Origin: Cupriavidus basilensis
GTDB taxonomy: Bacteria; Pseudomonadota; Gammaproteobacteria; Burkholderiales; Burkholderiaceae
Assembly: GCF_000876015.1 (NCBI RefSeq)
Contig: NZ_BBQM01000011.1
Coordinates: 62,001 to 126,000 of the forward strand
DNA: 64,000 nucleotides
Direction of reading: 5' to 3'
Below the pieces are notes generated by a model. That model did no database searches and was not told where the DNA came from. It was given only the letters and a program-made list of their open reading frames with translations. The position numbers and the translations under genes were made by a program. This document shows, in pieces, positions 26,621 through 35,873 of this stretch. Every line of letters begins with the position of its first letter. Positions within the stretch are counted from its first letter, which is position 1.

Positions 26621-27718
26621 ATGTTGCGGCATTTTCGGAAGTTCCGGCTCGCGGCACTGGGCGCGATCGCCATCGCGCTGACCGCATTGGGCGTCTCGCT
26701 CGCCTACGGCTGCACGCGCGTGCTGTATGTCGGCGCGGAGGGCCAGGTGATCACCGGACGCTCGATGGACTGGTCCGAGGACATGGGCTCCAATCTCTGG
26801 GTGTTTCCCGCCGGCATCGGGCGCGACGGCGCCGCCGGGCCGCGCTCGCCGCGCTGGACGTCGAAATACGGCAGCGTGGTCGTGTCGGGTTATGAGATCG
26901 GCAGCGTCGACGGCATGAACGAGCGCGGGCTGGTCGCCAATGCGCTGTATCTCGCCGAGACCGACTACGGCAGGCCCGACGCGCGCCGCGCGGGAATCGC
27001 CATCAGCCTGTGGGCGCAGTATGCGCTCGACAATTTCGCCACCGTCGCCGAAGCGGTCGGCGTGCTTGGCCAGAATCCCTTCCAGGTCATCGCGCCGCCG
27101 CTGCCCAACGGCAAGCCGCTGACGATCCATCTTTCACTGTCGGACGCGCAGGGCGATTCGGCCATTCTCGAGTATCTCGGCGGCAAGCTCGTCATCCACC
27201 ACGGCAAGGCGTTCAAGGTCATGACGAACTCGCCGGCCTACAGCGAGCAGCTTGCGCTCGACACTTACTGGAAGGGCGTCGGCGGCCTGACGTTCCTGCC
27301 CGGCACCAATCGCGCCGCGGACCGCTTCGTGCGCGCGTCGTTCCTGCTCGACGCGATTCCGAAGCAGCTCGATCCGAACTACATCGCCGGCGTGCCGAAC
27401 CGATCGTACGCGTTCCAGGCCGTGGCCGGCGTGATGAGCGTGATGCGTTCGGTGAGCGTGCCGCTCGGCATCAGCACGCCGGACCAGCCCAACCTGTCCT
27501 CGACCATCTGGCGCACCGTGTCGGACCAGAAGAACCTGGTCTACTACTTCGACTCGGCCACGCGCCCGGACACGTTCTGGGTGTCGCTGGACAAGCTGAA
27601 CCTGAAAGCCGGCGCGCCGGTGCTGAAGCTGGCGATGGACAGGGGGCAGGTCTATGCGGGAGAGGTGTCGGCGTCGTTCGTGCCGGCGCCGCCGTTCACG
27701 TTCATGCCGGCGCCCTGA
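26621..27718 (+). CDS. Exported linear-amide C-N hydrolase (choloylglycine hydrolase / penicillin V acylase family)
   Basis: A 365-residue Ntn hydrolase. A signal peptide (hydrophobic 9-28) ends in YG just before Cys31 (GCTRVLY), so cleavage would expose the catalytic N-terminal cysteine in the periplasm. Supporting family residues are the TGRSMDW motif (Arg47, Asp50), the VDGMNERGLVANALYL segment and NSPAYSEQL. Gram-negative members cleave penicillin V or acyl-homoserine lactones rather than bile salts; which applies here cannot be read from the sequence. Co-transcribed with marC. Confidence 0.87.
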   Translation: MLRHFRKFRLAALGAIAIALTALGVSLAYGCTRVLYVGAEGQVITGRSMDWSEDMGSNLWVFPAGIGRDGAAGPRSPRWTSKYGSVVVSGYEIGSVDGMNERGLVANALYLAETDYGRPDARRAGIAISLWAQYALDNFATVAEAVGVLGQNPFQVIAPPLPNGKPLTIHLSLSDAQGDSAILEYLGGKLVIHHGKAFKVMTNSPAYSEQLALDTYWKGVGGLTFLPGTNRAADRFVRASFLLDAIPKQLDPNYIAGVPNRSYAFQAVAGVMSVMRSVSVPLGISTPDQPNLSSTIWRTVSDQKNLVYYFDSATRPDTFWVSLDKLNLKAGAPVLKLAMDRGQVYAGEVSASFVPAPPFTFMPAP

Positions 27719-27731
27719 CGCGCGGCGGATG

Positions 27732-27763
27732 AAAAAAGGCGTGGCGGTCGCCCGCCACGCCTT
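27732..27763 (-). terminator. Intrinsic terminator of the S9 peptidase gene
   Basis: A perfect 12-bp stem AAGGCGTGGCGG/CCGCCACGCCTT with a 4-base loop. On the minus strand it is followed by six T, 22 bp past the peptidase stop codon. Confidence 0.9.
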
Positions 27764-27784
27764 CCTGCGCGCCCGCGCGCCAGA

Positions 27785-29656
27785 TCAGGCCCGGACGTCG
27801 GCCCCGGCGAGGTGCCTGGCCAGGAACGCTTCCATCGCCTCGTAGAAGTCGAAGCGGTTTTCCTCGTTGTGGAAGCCGTGCCCTTCGTTTTCCTTGAGCA
27901 GGTAGGCCACGTCCACGCCGCGCTTGCGCAGCGCCTCCACGATCTGGTCGCTCTCGGCCTGCTTGACGCGCGGGTCGTTGGCGCCCTGGGCCACCAGCAG
28001 CGGCGTGCGGATGCGGTCGGCGAAGAACACCGGCGAGGCATCGTGCATGGCCTTGCGGTCGTTCTCGTCGTTGGGGTTGCCGATCATCTCGTAGAGCATG
28101 TCGAGCATCGGCTTCCAGTAGGCGGGAATGGTCTCGAGCAGCGTGAACAGGTTCGACACGCCCACGTAGTCGATGGCCGCGGCGTAGCGCTCGGGCGTGA
28201 AGGCCACGCCCGCGAGCACCGCATAGCCGCCATAGCTGCCGCCGTAGATGGCCACGCGGCGCGGATCGGCGATGCCCTGCGCGACGAGCCAGTCGACGCC
28301 GTCGTCGATGTCGTTCTGCATGGTCCGGCCCCATTGCTTGAAGCTGGCTTCCCAGAACTTGCGCCCGTAGCCGGTGGAGCCGCGGAAGTTGACCTGCAGC
28401 ACGGCATAGCCGCGGTTGGCCAGCAACTGCACTTCGGGGTTGAAGCCCCATACGTCGCGCGTCCACGGGCCGCCGTGCGGGTTGACCACCAGCGGCAGGT
28501 TCCGCGCCTCGGCGCCCGGCGGCAGCGTCAGGTAGCCGTGCAGTTGCAGGCCGTCGCGCGAGGTGAAGCCGACCGGCTGCATCGGCGCCATGTCGGCCTC
28601 GTCGAGCCACGGCAGGATCTGGCCCAGCGACACCAGCTTGCCGGTGTTGCTGTCGTACAGGTAGCGCGTGCCGGTGGTGCGGTCGCTCGACGCGGACACG
28701 ATCATGCGGGTCTCGTCGCGCGTGATGCTGGTGACGTGGTGCTCGTAGCCGGGCAGCTGGCGCTCGAGGTCGGCGTGGATCCGCTCGCTGCGCGCGTCGA
28801 AGAAATGGCGGCGCGTCTTCCAGTCGGTGTACCAGGCGGCGGTGAGCACGCGGCGGTGGCGCGAGTAGCCGAGGCCGCCGACGTCGACCTCGCCGTGCTC
28901 GAACACCAGCTTGCCTTCCTGCGCGGTGTGCGGGTCGAACTCGAAGATGGCGAGCTTGTCGCGGCCGCGGTTCGACTGCACGTAGAGCTGCGCGTCGTCG
29001 AAGGTGAAGAACAGCGGCGCGACCGTCTCGCGGAAATCCGTGGTGAGGATGGGGCGGAACGGCTCGTCCTCGGTGTCGCGGTAGAGCAGGGTGGTGTTGA
29101 CGCCGTCGCTGGCGGTGGCCACGCGCAGGCGCCCGGCGTGGTCGGTGCCCCAGCTCATCACGTTGCCGGGATTCTCGGCGATCTGCACGGACTCGCCGGT
29201 CGCGACGTCCACGCGCAGCACGTCGAAGACCTGCGGGTCGCGCTTGTTGTGGGACAGCAGGATGTGGCGGTCGTCGTCCTCGAGGTCGTCCACGATCTCC
29301 GCGCGCACGCCGGGATACGGCGTCAGGTCGACCGGCTCGCCGCCGTCGACCGGCACCGACAGCACGTGGAAGTTCTCGTCGCCGCCGAAGTCCTTGATGT
29401 AGAGGATGTGGGCGTTGCCCTTCCAGGTGTGGAGGGGCAGGTCGCGCTCGGTCTCGGCGGTCAGCGGGCGCGCTTCGCCGAGCAGGTTGCCGTCGGCGTC
29501 GATGGCCTGCACGAAGACGTTCTGGCGGCCCTGGTGGCGCGCCAGGAAGGAAAGATGGCGCCCGTCCGGCGAGATCGAGAACTGGGAGCGGTCCGGCTTG
29601 CGGAACAGCTCGCGCACCGTGTAGTGCCTGGGTGTCTTTGCGTTGCTCTGGTTCAA
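27785..29656 (-). CDS. S9-family (prolyl oligopeptidase / acylaminoacyl-peptidase type) serine peptidase
   Basis: A cytosolic oligopeptidase of 623 residues. An N-terminal beta-propeller (about 20-370) shields a C-terminal alpha/beta-hydrolase domain with Ser474 in GGSYGGY, Asp561 in GANDPRV and His593 in EGHGF. There is no signal peptide. I chose a TTG start at 29656 (Leu-Asn-Gln-Ser): AGGAG sits seven bases before it, whereas the ATG far upstream would add a basic, Pro-rich 40-residue leader. A strong terminator follows; the gene appears to be monocistronic or to follow the AI-2E-type permease by 40 bp. Confidence 0.87.
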   Translation of the reverse strand: MNQSNAKTPRHYTVRELFRKPDRSQFSISPDGRHLSFLARHQGRQNVFVQAIDADGNLLGEARPLTAETERDLPLHTWKGNAHILYIKDFGGDENFHVLSVPVDGGEPVDLTPYPGVRAEIVDDLEDDDRHILLSHNKRDPQVFDVLRVDVATGESVQIAENPGNVMSWGTDHAGRLRVATASDGVNTTLLYRDTEDEPFRPILTTDFRETVAPLFFTFDDAQLYVQSNRGRDKLAIFEFDPHTAQEGKLVFEHGEVDVGGLGYSRHRRVLTAAWYTDWKTRRHFFDARSERIHADLERQLPGYEHHVTSITRDETRMIVSASSDRTTGTRYLYDSNTGKLVSLGQILPWLDEADMAPMQPVGFTSRDGLQLHGYLTLPPGAEARNLPLVVNPHGGPWTRDVWGFNPEVQLLANRGYAVLQVNFRGSTGYGRKFWEASFKQWGRTMQNDIDDGVDWLVAQGIADPRRVAIYGGSYGGYAVLAGVAFTPERYAAAIDYVGVSNLFTLLETIPAYWKPMLDMLYEMIGNPNDENDRKAMHDASPVFFADRIRTPLLVAQGANDPRVKQAESDQIVEALRKRGVDVAYLLKENEGHGFHNEENRFDFYEAMEAFLARHLAGADVRA

Positions 29657-29696
29657 GGCTGGCTCCTGGATGGGTTCGGGGTGGCCCGCGGCGCGC

Positions 29697-30890
29697 TCAC
29701 TCGGCGCGTTGCGCCGCGGGCACGCGGTCGCGCGGGGCGGCCGGGGCGGATGGCGCTGATGGCGCGGCGGCCGCATCGGGCGCGGGCGGCGGTGGCTGGT
29801 CCTGGTCTTCCTGGTCCTGCGTGGCCTCGCGGCGTTCGATTTCCTCGCGCGTGGAGGTGGACAGGTCCCAGCTGGCGATGAACAGCGCGGCGATCAGCGG
29901 GCCGATGACGAAGCCGTTCAGGCCGAACAGCGCCATGCCGCCCAGCGTGGAGATCAGCACCACCCAGTCGGGCATGCGGGTGTCCTTGCCGACCAGGATC
30001 GGGCGCAGCACATTGTCCACCGTGCCGATCACCAGCACGCAGAAGCCGATCAGGACCGCGCCCTTGCCGACCTCGCCGGTGAGCAGGAAGTAGATCGCCA
30101 CCGGCCCCCAGATCAGCGCCGCGCCGACCGCCGGCAGCAGCGAGAGGAAGGCCATCAGCACGCCCCACAGCAGCGAGCCCTGGATGCCGAGGAACCAGAA
30201 GATCAGCCCGCCGAGCGCGCCCTGCACGGCGGCCACCACGATGTTGCCCTTGACGGTGGCGCGCGCCACCGTGGTGAACTTGCGCAGCAGGTGCTGCTTG
30301 TGCGGCTCGCTCAGCGGAATGGCCTGCACGATGCGGCGCGAGATCTCCGCGCCGTCGCGCAGCAGGAAGAACAGCAGGTACAGCATCACGCCGAAGCTGA
30401 CCACGAACTGGAACGTGTTCTGGCCGATGCTCAGCGCCTGCGTGGCGATCAGCTGGCTGCCCTGCGCGGCGCCGGCGGTGAGCTTGGCCTGCACGCCGGC
30501 GATGTCGGCCATGCCGAAGCGGTCCAGCACCCGGTTCACGGACGGCGGCAGCGCGTGCACGGCCTGCTGGAAGTAGGCGCCGAAGTTGAGCTGCCCGGTC
30601 TTGATCTGCTGGTAGACCGTGCTGACCTCCTGGGCCAGCGCGCCGGTCACGAAGATCAGCGGCAGCACCACGATCAGCAGGCACAGCGTCAGCGTGGCCA
30701 GCGCGGCGAGGTTGCGGCGCCCGCCCATGCGGCGCGTGAGCCAGTTGTTGGGCGGCGTGAAGATGATGGCGAGGATGGCGCCCCAGAACACGGCGCCGAA
30801 GAACGGCCACAGCACGAAGCAGAATGCGATCGAGACTGCGGCCAGCAGCAGGTAGAACGCCTTCTGCTGCATGTCTGCTGGTTGGGTCAT
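29697..30890 (-). CDS. AI-2E-family (PerM/YdiK-like) transporter
   Basis: A 397-residue inner-membrane protein with about eight hydrophobic segments and AI-2E family motifs: FWGAILAIIFTPPNNWLTRRM near the start (shown in part as AIIFTPPNNWLTRR), a large periplasmic loop (about 80-160), and LLPAVGAALIWGPVAIYFL and LGGMALFGLNGFVIGPLIA near the end. The family includes the autoinducer-2 exporter TqsA but also transporters of ions and other solutes. A hydrophilic Pro/Ala/Gln tail of about 55 residues ends the protein. Substrate unknown. Confidence 0.85.
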   Translation of the reverse strand: MTQPADMQQKAFYLLLAAVSIAFCFVLWPFFGAVFWGAILAIIFTPPNNWLTRRMGGRRNLAALATLTLCLLIVVLPLIFVTGALAQEVSTVYQQIKTGQLNFGAYFQQAVHALPPSVNRVLDRFGMADIAGVQAKLTAGAAQGSQLIATQALSIGQNTFQFVVSFGVMLYLLFFLLRDGAEISRRIVQAIPLSEPHKQHLLRKFTTVARATVKGNIVVAAVQGALGGLIFWFLGIQGSLLWGVLMAFLSLLPAVGAALIWGPVAIYFLLTGEVGKGAVLIGFCVLVIGTVDNVLRPILVGKDTRMPDWVVLISTLGGMALFGLNGFVIGPLIAALFIASWDLSTSTREEIERREATQDQEDQDQPPPPAPDAAAAPSAPSAPAAPRDRVPAAQRAE

Positions 30891-31051
30891 GGCGCTGTCA
30901 CCTTGCGTGGAAAATCCCCCGGGGGGCACGGGATTATCCCGTCCCGGCATGACAACTCGCCGGGGACGCCGGTCCGGGCGCGCCGACCGGCAGGCCGGTG
31001 GTGGCCGGGGCCGGGGCGGGTGGCTATCGGTTATCGGCGGCGGGCTGCGGA

Positions 31052-31591
31052 CTAGCGTACCAGCGGATCGCGAAAGCCGGTGTCGGCGGCGCCGGGGGCG
31101 CCGGCCGGCCGGGTGTCGCCGGCGGTACCTTTCTGCCAGGTATCGTAGGCCCAGTAGCCGGCCGCGGCGAGGCCGCCGAGCTTGGCCAGCTTCCAGCCCC
31201 AGCGCAGCACCGGGGTCTTGCGCAGCAGGGGCAGCGCCAGGGAAATCGTGGAACTGAGGACCGGGTAGTCGCGCGCCAGGCCCAGCAGCTTGAGCAAGGA
31301 GGCGGGCTGCGCCACGCGCGGCAGCCAGTTGCCGAGGCGGCCGAAGCGCGCCGCGCTGCCGCGCACCTGGTGCAGCGCCTGGGCGCAGTCATAGCGCTCC
31401 AGCGCGGCGCGCGTGATCAGCAGTTCCTTGCGGATCGCCAGCGGCAGGCGCACTTCGCGCGAATAGCGCACCGGGCGCGGATGCGCGCGCGGCTGGCCGG
31501 CGTCGCGGGCCGCGGCGGTGTCGGCGCGCTCGTTGGCGCGCTCATCGGCGCGTTCGGCCGGTGCGTCGCTGGGGTTGGACGGCGTGCTCAT
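31052..31591 (-). CDS. Conserved hypothetical protein of the YqjD/YqjE cluster
   Basis: A 179-residue protein that I do not firmly recognise; it may belong to the DUF3318-like proteins found after holin-like YqjE genes in Burkholderiales. The first 40 residues are charged and repetitive (ERADERANERAD). A conserved core, RYSREVRLPLAIRKELLITRAALERYDCAQALHQ in part, precedes a weak C-terminal hydrophobic helix (GLAAAGYWAYDTW). Its ATG overlaps the YqjE stop by 4 bp, so both are made together. Role probably at the inner membrane. Confidence 0.7.
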   Translation of the reverse strand: MSTPSNPSDAPAERADERANERADTAAARDAGQPRAHPRPVRYSREVRLPLAIRKELLITRAALERYDCAQALHQVRGSAARFGRLGNWLPRVAQPASLLKLLGLARDYPVLSSTISLALPLLRKTPVLRWGWKLAKLGGLAAAGYWAYDTWQKGTAGDTRPAGAPGAADTGFRDPLVR

Positions 31592-31968
31592 CGGCGCAGG
31601 ATCTCCCGGTCTTTGTCGATCTCGGCCAGGGTGGCCTCGAACAGGGGCGGGGCATGCCGCACGAGGTGGCGCGCCAGCGCCAGGCAGACCGCGCACGCGG
31701 CGAGGTAGAACAGGACCAGCGCGCCCAGCGCCTGCCAGCGGTAGGTGTCCCAGAACACGATGGCGATCAGCACGGTCAGCGTGACCAGGGACAGGCCGAA
31801 GAACACCAGCCCGAAGCAGGCCAGCAAGGCCATCTTCATCAGGCGCGATCGTTCTTCCGCGAGTTCGACGCTGGCGAGTTCGAGGCGCGTCTGCACCATC
31901 GCCACCAGCGATCCTGCCAGGCTGCGCAGGGCGTCCATGAACTTGGGAGAGGAGGTCGGGTCGCTCAT
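31588..31968 (-). CDS. YqjE-like phage-holin-family membrane protein
   Basis: A 126-residue protein with an N-terminal amphipathic helix (SLAGSLVAMVQTRLELASVELAEE, shown here as LVAMVQTRLELASVELAEE) and two strong membrane helices (about 48-70 and 78-100). This is the YqjE / Phage_holin_3_6 pattern. In E. coli yqjD-yqjE-yqjK are stationary-phase genes, and YqjD links ribosomes to the membrane; the same neighbourhood occurs here. No evidence of phage origin. Confidence 0.82.
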   Translation of the reverse strand: MSDPTSSPKFMDALRSLAGSLVAMVQTRLELASVELAEERSRLMKMALLACFGLVFFGLSLVTLTVLIAIVFWDTYRWQALGALVLFYLAACAVCLALARHLVRHAPPLFEATLAEIDKDREILRR

Positions 31969-32124
31969 GCAATTCCGGCAAGGGCGTGCAGCACGGGGCT
32001 GCACCGGTTGCGGACGGGAGCCGGGCCGGCGGAACATGCCGCCGGAGGGCGTTTGCTCCGCATGTTGCCGCGCGCTGCGCAATGCGTGGGCGCAATACGG
32101 CTAACGCGGGGCACTCGTTCCTGG

Positions 32125-32146
32125 CGCCGGGCCATCAGGCCCGGCG
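32125..32146. other. GC-rich hairpin between yqjD-like and yqjE-like genes
   Basis: CGCCGGGCC-ATCA-GGCCCGGCG is a perfect 9-bp stem with a 4-base loop, 18 bp past the yqjD-like stop. There is no T-run, so it may stabilise the upstream message or lower expression of the next gene. Confidence 0.5.
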
Positions 32147-32163
32147 GGTCGCATGGTTCAGGA

Positions 32164-32481
32164 TTACTTGCGGTTGAGCAGCAGGCCGACCAGCAGGCCG
32201 ACGCCGGCCGCCACGCCGACGGCGCGCCACGGGTGATCGTGCACGTAGTCGTCGGTGGCGCGCGCGGCCGCCTTGCTCTTGGTGACGACGGCGTCCTGGA
32301 GGTCCTGCGCCTTTTCCTTGGCCTGCTTCAGCAGGCCCATGCCGCGCTCGCGCAGTTCGGCAGCTTTCTCGCCGGTGGTCGAGGCCGCTTGCTTAAGCAG
32401 TTCTTCGGCATCGGACAAAACGGTCTTGACATCGCTCATCAGTTTCTCCTGTTTGCGGGCGGTGGTTTCGGATTGTGACAT
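32164..32481 (-). CDS. YqjD/ElaB (DUF883) family membrane-anchored protein
   Basis: A 105-residue protein: a long charged helix with YqjD-type features (VLSDAEELLKQAA, GEKAAELRERG), then the DUF883 C-terminus VHDHPWRAVGVAAGVGLLVGLLLNRK, given here as HDHPWRAVGVAAGVGLL. A single C-terminal helix anchors it in the inner membrane. E. coli relatives bind ribosomes and inhibit growth in stationary phase. GAGGAAGG precedes the ATG at 32481; an internal ATG at 32439 also has AGGAGA upstream and would give 91 residues. Confidence 0.88.
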   Translation of the reverse strand: MSQSETTARKQEKLMSDVKTVLSDAEELLKQAASTTGEKAAELRERGMGLLKQAKEKAQDLQDAVVTKSKAAARATDDYVHDHPWRAVGVAAGVGLLVGLLLNRK

Positions 32482-32711
32482 TTTGCCTTCCTCGCACGGT
32501 GTCGGGCAGCCTTCTCGCCCTCTTTCTTAGCATATGCGGGGAGCCGCCGTGGTTTCAACACCACGGGTCCGACAAGTTATGTAGGACGCTGACTTGAGAC
32601 AAAAGTCCTTAAGATGAAAAGGTGATTTTGTAGTGACTTTATATTTGTTTGGGTTGGATCGCAATCGGACTAAACTGGTTCAACCCCAATTTCTCGCGGA
32701 AGGAGACAGAG

Positions 32712-33350
<639 letters not shown>

Positions 33351-33450
33351 GGGCCCGGCGGCAGGCCGGCCGGGCGCGTGGCGCCGGCCGGCGTGTCACG
33401 GTGTTGTAACACGATGGGCTCGCCCGTCGTCTCTCCTTGGTAGTGTGCTT

Positions 33451-33477
33451 GGCCCGGCTTCGCAGCCGGGCCTTTTT
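33451..33477 (+). terminator. Intrinsic terminator after the peroxiredoxin gene
   Basis: GGCCCGGCT-TCGC-AGCCGGGCC, a 9-bp stem with a TCGC tetraloop, followed by TTTTT. It lies 100 bp beyond the peroxiredoxin stop and faces the convergent gcdH. Confidence 0.88.
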
Positions 33478-33519
33478 GCTTCTTGCCCTTGGATTTCGGA
33501 GGCGGGGCGGGCGCAGGCT

Positions 33520-34713
33520 TCAGTAGAAGGCCTGGATGCCGGTCTGGGCGCGGCCCAGGATCAGCGCGTGGATGTCGTGGGTGCCTTCGTAGGTGTTGAC
33601 CACTTCGAGGTTGACCACGTGGCGGATCACGCCGAACTCGTCCGAGATGCCGTTGCCGCCGAGCATGTCGCGCGCCACGCGGGCGATGTCGAGCGACTTG
33701 CCGCACGAATTGCGCTTCATGATCGAGGTGATTTCCACCGCGGCGGTGCCTTCGTCCTTCATGCGGCCCAGGCGCAGGCAGCCTTGCAGGCCCAGCGTGA
33801 TCTCGGTCTGCATGTCGGCCAGCTTCTTCTGCACGAGCTGGTTGGCGGCCAGCGGGCGGCCGAACTGCTGGCGGTCCAGCGTGTACTGGCGCGCGGTGTG
33901 CCAGCAGAACTCGGCGGCGCCCAGCGCCCCCCAGGCGATGCCGTAGCGGGCCGAGTTCAGGCAGGTGAACGGACCCTTGAGGCCGGACACGCCGGGCATC
34001 AGGTTGTCTTCCGGCACGAACACCTGGTCCATGACGATCTCGCCGGTGATCGAGGTGCGCAGGCCGACCTTGCCGTGGATCGCGGGCGCCGACAGGCCCT
34101 TCCAGCCCTTTTCCAGGATGAAGCCGCGGATGGCTTCCTTGCCGTCGTCGCCGGCCAGCTTGCCCCACACCACGAACACGTCGGCGATCGGCGAGTTGGT
34201 GATCCACATCTTGGCGCCGCTCAGTTCATAGCCGCCCGCCACCTTCCTGGCGCGCGTGACCATCGAGCCCGGGTCCGAGCCGTGGTTCGGCTCGGTCAGG
34301 CCGAAGCAGCCGATCCACTCGCCGGTGGCGAGCTTGGGCAGGTACTTCTGCTTCTGCGCTTCGCTGCCGAATTCGTAGATCGGCACCATCACCAGCGAGG
34401 ACTGCACGCTCATCATCGAGCGGTAGCCCGAATCCACCCGTTCCACTTCGCGCGCGATCAGGCCGTAGGACACGTAGTTCAGTCCCGGGCCGCCGTATTG
34501 CTCGGGAATGGTCGGGCCCAGCAGGCCGAGCTCGCCCATTTCGCGGAAGATCTCGACGTCGGTCTTCTCGTTGCGGAACGATTGCAGCACGCGCGGCGCG
34601 AGCTTGTCCTGGCAATAGGCCTGGGCGGCGTCGCGCACCATGCGCTCGTCGTCGCTCAGTTGCTGGTCCAGCAGCAGCGGGTCGGCCCAGTTGAATTCGG
34701 CGTTGGCAGCCAT
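33520..34713 (-). CDS. gcdH: Glutaryl-CoA dehydrogenase
   Basis: Oxidises and decarboxylates glutaryl-CoA to crotonyl-CoA with FAD, in lysine and aromatic catabolism. 397 residues with the acyl-CoA dehydrogenase signatures [16 protein letters not shown] and [17 protein letters not shown]. The catalytic Glu is in [15 protein letters not shown], and the [11 protein letters not shown]-terminus is typical of GcdH. The ATG has GGAG nearby (AAGGAGACCTAC). It is divergent from an IclR regulator, a common arrangement for this enzyme. Confidence 0.93.
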   Translation of the reverse strand: MAANAEFNWADPLLLDQQLSDDERMVRDAAQAYCQDKLAPRVLQSFRNEKTDVEIFREMGELGLLGPTIPEQYGGPGLNYVSYGLIAREVERVDSGYRSMMSVQSSLVMVPIYEFGSEAQKQKYLPKLATGEWIGCFGLTEPNHGSDPGSMVTRARKVAGGYELSGAKMWITNSPIADVFVVWGKLAGDDGKEAIRGFILEKGWKGLSAPAIHGKVGLRTSITGEIVMDQVFVPEDNLMPGVSGLKGPFTCLNSARYGIAWGALGAAEFCWHTARQYTLDRQQFGRPLAANQLVQKKLADMQTEITLGLQGCLRLGRMKDEGTAAVEITSIMKRNSCGKSLDIARVARDMLGGNGISDEFGVIRHVVNLEVVNTYEGTHDIHALILGRAQTGIQAFY

Positions 34714-34868
34714 GTAGGTCTCCTTCGGTAGTGCAGTGCGTTGTGCGGGTTCGTGCAGGGGTTTGCGGGCGCCGGCGGGATGGCGCGGCGGATCGGGCCG
34801 GGCGGTCTCGCGGGTGGCCTGGGGTCAGCAGGCCTCAACAAAAGCATCGGCGCATTCCGCGGTCTGCG

Positions 34869-34938
34869 GTGACTTTCGTGACTTTCGCCGCGACTTTGTA
34901 GTTCCGCATTGCGGAACTTTGTTCCGATGATGTAGTAT
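34869..34938. promoter_or_regulatory. IclR-type operator and promoter between gcdH and the regulator
   Basis: GTTCCGC-ATT-GCGGAAC at 34901-34917 is a 7-bp inverted repeat with a 3-bp spacer, and a further GTTCCG half-site follows at 34921. The plus-strand -35 TTGCGG (34909-34914) and -10 TAGTAT (34933-34938), 18 bp apart, overlap the operator, implying autoregulation. Upstream, GTGACTTTCG recurs in tandem (34869 on), then GCGACTTTG. Confidence 0.65.
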
Positions 34939-34975
34939 AGCGCAATGCGCGGTCCGTGCAATAGCCGGAATCGGC

Positions 34976-35866
34976 ATGACCGTGGCGGCCCCTTCCGTTG
35001 CGGCCGCGGCACCTTCCCATTCCACCAGCCGGAGCGCTCTCTTGGCCACCGAACCGCAAGCCTTGCCCGCCACGCAGCAGGCGGATGCCGCCGGCCTCGC
35101 GCCGCGCGAGAGCGATCCCAACTTCGTCGCCGCGCTGGCGCGCGGCCTGGAGCTGCTGCGCTGTTTCCGCACCGGCGAAGCGATGCTGGGCAACCAGGAC
35201 TTCGTGCGCCGCACCGGTTTTCCCAAGGCGACCGTGAGCCGGCTGGCCGGCACGCTGGTGCAGCTCGGCTACCTGCGCTACGACGACAGCCTGGGCAAGT
35301 ACGCGCTCGACGCCGGCGTGCTGGCGCTCGGTTATGCGTACCTGTCGGCGTCCGGCGTGGTGGCGCTGGCGCGGCCGCACATGCTGGCGTTCGCGCAGTC
35401 CTACGGGGTCTCGGTCTCGCTCGGCAAGCGCGAGCGCATGGAGGTGATCTACCTGGAGTCGATCCGCAACGATGCCGGCGTGATGCTCGGGCTGGGCGTG
35501 GGCTCGCGCCTGTCGCTGGTGTCGAGCTCGATGGGGCGCGCCTACCTGGCGGCGCTGCCGGCGGCGCGGCGCGAGCGCGTGCTGGCGGAATTCGCGCAGG
35601 CCTTCCCCGAGCAATGGAAGACGCAGGAAGGGCCGACGCGCGCGGCACTGGCGCAGGCCGCCGGGCAGGGCTACGCGGCCTCGTTCCGCGACTGGCACCC
35701 GGCCATCCACGCCTGCGCGGTGGCGTTCCGGCCGGTGGGGGAGAAGGAGCTGCACATGCTGAGCTGCAGCGCCTCCTACGGTTCCGTGGAAGAGGCCGTG
35801 TTCCACGACAAGCTGGCGCCGGCCCTGCGCGCGCTGGCCGCGCGGCTGTCGGACCCGGCGCCCTGA
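34976..35866 (+). CDS. IclR-family transcriptional regulator
   Basis: A 296-residue regulator. After an Ala/Ser-rich leader of about 45 residues, the winged helix (SDPNFVAALARGLELLRCF, then FPKATVSRLAGTLVQLGYL) precedes the GAF-like IclR effector domain (SASGVVALARPHMLAFAQ, RNDAGVMLGLGVGSRLSLV). It likely controls gcdH and itself through the GTTCCGC inverted repeat upstream. The ligand is probably glutarate or an aromatic or CoA intermediate, inferred from context only. The N-terminal leader is longer than usual, so a later start is possible. Confidence 0.88.
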   Translation: MTVAAPSVAAAAPSHSTSRSALLATEPQALPATQQADAAGLAPRESDPNFVAALARGLELLRCFRTGEAMLGNQDFVRRTGFPKATVSRLAGTLVQLGYLRYDDSLGKYALDAGVLALGYAYLSASGVVALARPHMLAFAQSYGVSVSLGKRERMEVIYLESIRNDAGVMLGLGVGSRLSLVSSSMGRAYLAALPAARRERVLAEFAQAFPEQWKTQEGPTRAALAQAAGQGYAASFRDWHPAIHACAVAFRPVGEKELHMLSCSASYGSVEEAVFHDKLAPALRALAARLSDPAP

Positions 35867-35873
35867 GCGCGCG

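Noticed and set aside
31588..31968. Prophage remnant suggested by a phage-holin-family gene
   Set aside because: The gene belongs to the YqjE group next to a YqjD-like gene; there are no phage neighbours.
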